64,000 bases of DNA, from NCBI RefSeq assembly GCF_036250695.1, contig NZ_CP109427.1, positions 1,736,001 to 1,800,000 of the forward strand. Reading direction: 5' to 3'. The DNA is from Streptomyces sp. NBC_01497. Lineage in GTDB: Bacteria > Actinomycetota > Actinomycetes > Streptomycetales > Streptomycetaceae. Below are positions 60,085 through 64,000 of this stretch, piece by piece. A program made the position numbers and the translations under genes. Positions within the stretch are counted from its first letter, which is position 1; every line of letters starts with the position of its first letter. Below the pieces are notes generated by a model. The model searched no databases, had not been told where the DNA came from, and saw only the letters and a list, made by a program, of their open reading frames with translations.

Positions 60085-60372
60085 ATGCTCAGAAACGGCC
60101 TGGAGCCCTGGCACGTGATCCTTGTCGTGGTCGTCGTAGCCTTGCTGTTCGGATCGAAGAAGCTCCCGGACGCCGCCCGCGGTCTCGGCAGGTCCATGCG
60201 CATCTTCAAGAGCGAGGTCAAGGCCATGAAGTCCATGGAGGACGACGACACGCGGACGGCTCCCGTCACGGCGGACGCCGCGCCGTTCAGCACGGCCCCC
60301 ACGGCCCCCGTGACCACCGCGCCGAAGGCCGCCACCGAGGCGACCGAGCGGAAGTCCGCCACGGCTCACTGA
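60085..60372 (+). CDS. tatA: Twin-arginine translocase subunit TatA
   Basis: 95 residues. One N-terminal membrane helix ([22 protein letters not shown]) is followed by the amphipathic helix [19 protein letters not shown] and a Thr/Ala-rich tail, the exact plan of TatA/TatE. The GSKKLPD hinge is invariant. The ATG at 60085 has GGAGGTGG 6 nt upstream. TatB and TatC are not adjacent; Streptomyces often scatters tat genes and carries more than one TatA. Confidence 0.93.
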   Translation: MLRNGLEPWHVILVVVVVALLFGSKKLPDAARGLGRSMRIFKSEVKAMKSMEDDDTRTAPVTADAAPFSTAPTAPVTTAPKAATEATERKSATAH

Positions 60373-60429
60373 GCCGCCACGTCGGCCGTTTGTACGTCCA
60401 ACGACCACTGACGCACAGGGAGTTCGCAG

Positions 60430-62190
60430 ATGACGGACCCGAGGGCCGGCGATCGCGCCCGCCAGGCGACACGCCACCGACCCTCGGGGCCGCCACGGCA
60501 GCGCTCACCCCAGGACGCGCCCGCCCCCGGCTCCACGGGCGGGGCTCCCCCGAGCGGCAGGGCCGCCGCCCGCAAGGCGGCCCGCGGCAAGGACCGGGGC
60601 CATCAGCGTCGTCGCGCGAAGCCGCTGCCGCGCCGCAAACGCGTCGTACGGACGCTGCTGACGGTGGTCTCCGCGCTGGTGCTGATCGTCGCGGGCGGCG
60701 GCGCCTGGCTGTACGAGCACCTCAGCGGCAACATCCACAGCGTGGCCATAGACGGCGGCGGTTCGAAGGAGCAGGCCGACTCGTTCGGCAGGACGCCGAT
60801 CAACATACTGGCGATCGGGTCCGACGGCCGGAACTCCAAGAGCGACTGCAAGCTCGGCGGCGGCTGCGGCTCCAGTGACTCGACGGCCGGGCACAACGCG
60901 GACGTCGACATGGTGCTGCATATCTCCGCGGACCGGTCCAACGCGACCGTGATGAGCATCCCGCGCGACACGATGACCCAGATCCCGGCCTGCAAGGGCA
61001 CCGACGGCGGCCCGTCGACCCCCGGCTACCAGGGACAGATCAACAGCGCGCTCCAGTACGGCCCCGCCTGCCAGGTCTCCGCCGTGCACCAGCTCACCGG
61101 GATCCCCATCGACCACTTCGTGATGCTGGACTTCTCCGGTGTGGTGCAGATGTCGGACGCGGTGGGCGGTGTGTCGGTGTGTGTGAGTGACAACGTCTAC
61201 GACACGTACTCGCACCTGAAGCTCGCCAAGGGGACGCACACACTCAAGGGCGACGCGGCACTGGAGTTCGTCCGCACGCGGCACGGGCTGGGCGACGGCA
61301 GCGACCTGGGCCGTACGTACGCGCAGCACATCTTCCTCAGCGCGATGATCCGCAAGCTCAAGAGCGCGGGCACCCTGTCCAACCCGACCAAGGTCTACTC
61401 GCTGGCCAACAGCGCCACCAAGGCCATGACGGTGGACACCGGCCTGAACAGCATCGCCAAGCTGATCGGGCTGGCCGACGACCTGAACAAGGTCCCCACG
61501 AAGCGGCTGACCTTCACGACGATGCAGACAGGACAGTCGCCGACGGACGCCAACCGGGTCGTGCCGGCCGCGGGCGCCGACGCGTTGTTCGCTGCCATCG
61601 CCGACGACAAGTCGCTGACGGCCTCCGACGGCAAGAAGACGACAGGGACGAAGCCCTCCTCCGGCGCGAAGACGGACGCGAAGCCGTCCCCGTCGGCGAC
61701 CGTCCCGCCCGCCGACGTCTCGGTGCAGGTGGAGAACGGCACCGGCACGTCGGGGCGCGCCGCCGCGATCGCGACGGCGCTGACCGGGAAGGGGTTCACC
61801 ATCGGCTCCTCGGGCAACGCGGGCGCGCCGCAGTCGAAGACCACGCTGACCTACGGGCCAGGGCAGCAGGCGGCGGCGCAGACGGCGGCGAACGCGCTCG
61901 GCCTGCCCCCCTCCCACCTGACCTCGTCGAACGCGAACGGGGTCGTGCTCACGATCGGTGCGGACTGGCCGACGGGCACGGCGTTCCCCGGCGGTTCCGG
62001 GACGGGAGGGGCGGGAGGCTCGACGGCCGACGCCAAGGCGGCGGTCTCCGGGGCCCACGCGGACACCGCGGACGACTCCAAGGCCTGCGCCAAGGTCAGC
62101 CAGTACAAGACCGTCGAGATCAACGGCGTACCCATGACGCCTTCTCAGGCATATGGCGAATCTACCAACAAAAAGGACTCCGCGTCCTGA
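60430..62190 (+). CDS. LytR-CpsA-Psr family cell-wall ligase with LytR_C domain
   Basis: 586 residues. A basic cytosolic tail (1-75) precedes one membrane helix (about 76-97). The LCP domain (about 115-330) has MSIPRDTMTQIP and the conserved Arg-rich pocket FVRTRHGLGDGSDLGRTYAQ. A Lys/Ser/Pro linker leads to a C-terminal LytR_C domain (about 425-520; VSVQVENGTGTSGRAAAIATAL). LCP enzymes attach teichoic acid-like or other glycopolymers to peptidoglycan outside the membrane. Four cysteines in the LCP domain (CKLGGGC, IPAC, GPAC) suggest a disulfide-stabilised insertion. Confidence 0.92.
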   Translation: MTDPRAGDRARQATRHRPSGPPRQRSPQDAPAPGSTGGAPPSGRAAARKAARGKDRGHQRRRAKPLPRRKRVVRTLLTVVSALVLIVAGGGAWLYEHLSGNIHSVAIDGGGSKEQADSFGRTPINILAIGSDGRNSKSDCKLGGGCGSSDSTAGHNADVDMVLHISADRSNATVMSIPRDTMTQIPACKGTDGGPSTPGYQGQINSALQYGPACQVSAVHQLTGIPIDHFVMLDFSGVVQMSDAVGGVSVCVSDNVYDTYSHLKLAKGTHTLKGDAALEFVRTRHGLGDGSDLGRTYAQHIFLSAMIRKLKSAGTLSNPTKVYSLANSATKAMTVDTGLNSIAKLIGLADDLNKVPTKRLTFTTMQTGQSPTDANRVVPAAGADALFAAIADDKSLTASDGKKTTGTKPSSGAKTDAKPSPSATVPPADVSVQVENGTGTSGRAAAIATALTGKGFTIGSSGNAGAPQSKTTLTYGPGQQAAAQTAANALGLPPSHLTSSNANGVVLTIGADWPTGTAFPGGSGTGGAGGSTADAKAAVSGAHADTADDSKACAKVSQYKTVEINGVPMTPSQAYGESTNKKDSAS

Positions 62191-62400
62191 CCCCGGCCAC
62201 TGGTGGCGGGCCCGCACGGGCTCGCCGCCACCGCTTTCGCCATCGCGTTCCAGGATCCGACATCCTCCCCCTCGCGCACGCATGGCCGCCCCCTCGCACC
62301 CGCCCCGCGCGGCTGCCGTCATCCGGGCCGCGCCTCCGCTCCTCCGGGACGACGGGTGGGGAGCGCCTCGCGTCCGTGCGACCCGGGCTGTCCTGGGCGC

Positions 62401-62469
62401 GTCGGTGTGACATCCGGAGCCTGATCGTGTCGGTGTGACGCGCACGAAGCCGTGGACACGTCGGTGTGA
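62401..62469. repeat. Three GTCGGTGTGA direct repeats with about 30-bp period
   Basis: Copies at 62401-62410, 62429-62438 and 62460-62469, all in the same orientation. The 28 and 31 bp periods are close to three helical turns. They lie just upstream of the AT-rich dyad. Confidence 0.7.
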
Positions 62470-62505
62470 TACGCCGGGAAACCCACCCATCCCACTGGTC
62501 GATTT

Positions 62506-62543
62506 GCCCGTATATGACCCATAAATCACACTCATATACGGGC
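62506..62543. promoter_or_regulatory. 12-bp perfect inverted repeat, AT-rich, 14-nt spacer
   Basis: GCCCGTATATGA (62506-62517) and its exact complement at 62532-62543. The AT content is exceptional for this genome. It could be an operator, an unannotated promoter or the stem of a small RNA. No open reading frame starts just downstream. Confidence 0.5.
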
Positions 62544-62859
62544 GCACACCAGGGTCGTGGAGGGCTGAGGCGACACCGGGAGCAGACCAGGGGTGCCAGG
62601 CCGGAGGGGGTCGGTGGGCGGGGGCACCGGATAGAGGGCGGTGCGGCGGCACGACGGGTGGGACGGCGGCGGCGCGGGCCTTACCCGCGCGACCCTCACC
62701 CGCGGCGCCCGTACCCGCGGCCCCCTACCCGCGCGGCCCGGCCTCCGCGCGGCCCGTCCCGCCACGAGCCTCGGGCCGCGCTCGTCGAGGGCCACCAGGG
62801 CGGACCCGGCAGCCGGTGGGATCCGGCCACCGCGGCCCGCCCGCCGTGGGCGGACACGC

Positions 62860-62894
62860 CACAGGCCCGCCAGGCGGTGCCTGGCGGGCCTGTG
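62860..62894. terminator. 16-bp perfect terminator hairpin downstream of the LysM gene
   Basis: Arms 62860-62875 and 62879-62894 are fully complementary around a 3-nt loop (GGT). It lies 55 nt past the stop of the reverse-strand LysM gene and can also end the converging LCP transcript. Confidence 0.85.
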
Positions 62895-62948
62895 GGTTGC
62901 CCGGCGGGCCCGGTGTGTCCGAGGGGCCCGTCAGTGGTGGGGCGTCTG

Positions 62949-63791
62949 TCAGTACGGGCCGTTGACGTTGTCGATCGAGCCGTACGTCGCGGCGGCGTAG
63001 TTGCACGCGGCCGTGATGTTCGCGACCGGGTCGTACGGGTCCATCGAGGTGCCGGCCACGTGGTACGTCTGGAACGTGGGGTCGATCACCTGGAGCAGGC
63101 CCTTGGACGGGGTGCCCTTGGCCGCGTTGGAGTCCCAGTTGTTGATCGCCAGCGGGTTGCCGGACGACTCACGCATCACGTTGCGGTAGATGCCGTCGTA
63201 GCTGCCGGGGATGCCGTGCTGGCCCATGATGCTCAGCGACTGGCGTATCCAGCCGTCCAGGTTGTTCGCGTATACCGGGGCGGCCGCCTTGGCCGGGGCC
63301 GCCGTCTTGACGGCGGTGGCGTCGGCGGTGGTCTGCGCCTTGATGACGGTCTTGTGGGCGGAGCCGTTGGCGGAGCTGCGCGCCTCACCCGTGGTGCGGG
63401 CGGCGGGGGCGGCCTTGCCGTTCAGCGTGAGCTTGAGACCGGGGTGGATCAGCGACGGGTTGCCGCCGACCGCCTCACGGTTGTCCTGGTAGAGCTTCTT
63501 CCAGCCGCCGGAGAGCGAGTGGTCGCGGGCGATCTTCGAGAGCGAGTCGCCCCGGACCACGGTGTACGCGGAGTGGGCGGCCTTCTTCGCCGCCGCGCTG
63601 ACCTGCGCGGGGGCCTTCGGAGCCTGGTGGACCGCGGCCTCGTGGGCCACGGACTGGGCGGCCGGCGCGGCGTTGGCGGCGGCGGCGGTCAGCAGAGGTA
63701 CGGCGATCACTGCACCGCCCACGCCTGCGACCATGAGGCCGCGGGTCAGCGTTCGGGGCATGGGACGACGGTGGCTGGCCTTTTTGGGCAT
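62949..63791 (-). CDS. Secreted LysM peptidoglycan-binding protein with lytic transglycosylase-like domain
   Basis: 280 residues. A signal peptide (basic start, hydrophobic core GLMVAGVGGAVIAVPLLTAAAA, cut after ANA near residue 41) shows export. A LysM domain (about 78-125; YTVVRGDSLSKIARDHSL) binds the wall. The C-terminal SLT-like domain (about 180-280) has MRESSGNPLAINNWD, with the catalytic Glu, and SKGLLQVIDPTFQTYH. It cleaves peptidoglycan during growth or spore germination, like Streptomyces Rpf/SwlA-type hydrolases. Its leader carries a c-di-AMP riboswitch. The ATG at 63791 has GAGGAA 6 nt upstream. Confidence 0.93.
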   Translation of the reverse strand: MPKKASHRRPMPRTLTRGLMVAGVGGAVIAVPLLTAAAANAAPAAQSVAHEAAVHQAPKAPAQVSAAAKKAAHSAYTVVRGDSLSKIARDHSLSGGWKKLYQDNREAVGGNPSLIHPGLKLTLNGKAAPAARTTGEARSSANGSAHKTVIKAQTTADATAVKTAAPAKAAAPVYANNLDGWIRQSLSIMGQHGIPGSYDGIYRNVMRESSGNPLAINNWDSNAAKGTPSKGLLQVIDPTFQTYHVAGTSMDPYDPVANITAACNYAAATYGSIDNVNGPY

Positions 63792-63808
63792 GCTGAGTTC
63801 CTCTCCGT

Positions 63809-63982
63809 CGCCTGCGAGGTGAGCTGTCGGGTTCGGGCTGGAGATGCCCGGCCGCATGGGATGCGACTTGACCCCTAGCCGGTCCGCTTTCGCGGCTCGG
63901 CGACTTACCTGGGTCCCCCGCTCCTGCCGTATGGATGCGGTTGTTGGTTGAGGTATCCGGACAGCGGCAGGATTCGGCGGTC
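63809..63982 (-). ncRNA. ydaO-yuaA c-di-AMP riboswitch
   Basis: The reverse strand upstream of the LysM gene contains the hallmark segments of this riboswitch in order: AGCGGGGGACCCA near 63915, GGGGTCAAGTCGC near 63870, and AGCCCGAACCCGACAGCT followed by ACCTCGCAGGCG at 63809-63840. A GC stem closes the first helix. In Streptomyces this class controls cell-wall hydrolase genes and turns expression off when c-di-AMP is high. It ends about 18 nt before the start codon. Confidence 0.92.
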
Positions 63983-64000
63983 TGTCCGGAATGACGAGAA

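Larger units (their letters stand above)
62191..62948. other. 758-bp convergent gap holding repeats, an AT-rich dyad and a terminator
   Basis: No gene is supported. From left: three GTCGGTGTGA repeats (62401-62469), the 12-bp AT-rich inverted repeat (62506-62543), a long GC-rich segment without features, and the terminator at 62860-62894. Confidence 0.5.

Overview
The window looks like a piece of a Streptomyces (or very close actinomycete) chromosome. Base composition is strongly GC-rich with a G/C third-position bias in every real gene. Typical Streptomyces features are present: a SepF-like protein, a SpoIIE-type phosphatase, an orphan anti-sigma-type ATPase, a LytR-CpsA-Psr protein, and a c-di-AMP (ydaO) riboswitch ahead of a LysM/transglycosylase gene. 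No rRNA, tRNA, CRISPR array, insertion sequence or prophage was recognised.

Layout. 1-5 kb: part of an aryl-CoA pathway (truncated aryl-CoA ligase, salicylyl/2-aminobenzoyl-CoA monooxygenase-reductase fusion, enoyl-CoA hydratase) with a perfect 18-bp palindrome at the hydratase promoter. 5-10.5 kb: an MFS exporter, two TetR regulators, an epoxide hydrolase preceded by a decayed MFS remnant, and an SDR divergent from its TetR across a 19-bp inverted repeat. 10.9-14 kb: an RsbW-like ATPase and arginine deiminase pathway genes arcA and arcB. 14.3-18.5 kb: a Pnkp-Hen1 RNA repair operon. 18.8-24.2 kb: core-like genes (homocysteine methyltransferase, F420-dependent oxidoreductase, MazG-like, SepF-like, APC transporter). 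24.8-26 kb: HxlR regulator and FMN azoreductase. 26.2-29.6 kb: a tightly coupled four-gene operon (acyl-CoA dehydrogenase-like, PIG-L deacetylase, NodS-type methyltransferase, GT2) that parallels the logic of Nod-factor enzymes.

29.9-56.7 kb: a large catabolic island. It holds a three-gene ABC importer, an FCD-GntR regulator, an MFS permease, a methyltransferase, two bicupins, a complete Rieske oxygenase system (oxygenase, [2Fe-2S] ferredoxin, ferredoxin reductase), a EutA-family ATPase without ethanolamine ammonia-lyase, a PanB-like enzyme, an alpha/beta hydrolase with a Cys in place of Ser, an RpiB-like isomerase, a dehydrogenase, two 4,5-dihydroxyphthalate decarboxylase-like proteins, and homologues of LigK and LigJ. 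LigJ and LigK would convert 4-oxalomesaconate to pyruvate and oxaloacetate, so the island most likely oxidises and opens a carboxylated aromatic ring. Six intergenic sites resembling TGGT-N3-ACC, the kind of operator bound by FCD-GntR proteins, lie at the regulator, ABC, reductase, cupin, ferredoxin/Rieske and dehydrogenase promoters, which suggests one regulon. A SpoIIE-type sensor phosphatase sits inside the island. The combination is the best candidate here for an undescribed pathway.

56.8-64 kb: a Mg2+-type P-ATPase with an ArsR regulator, TatA, a LytR-CpsA-Psr protein, and the riboswitch-controlled LysM/transglycosylase gene.
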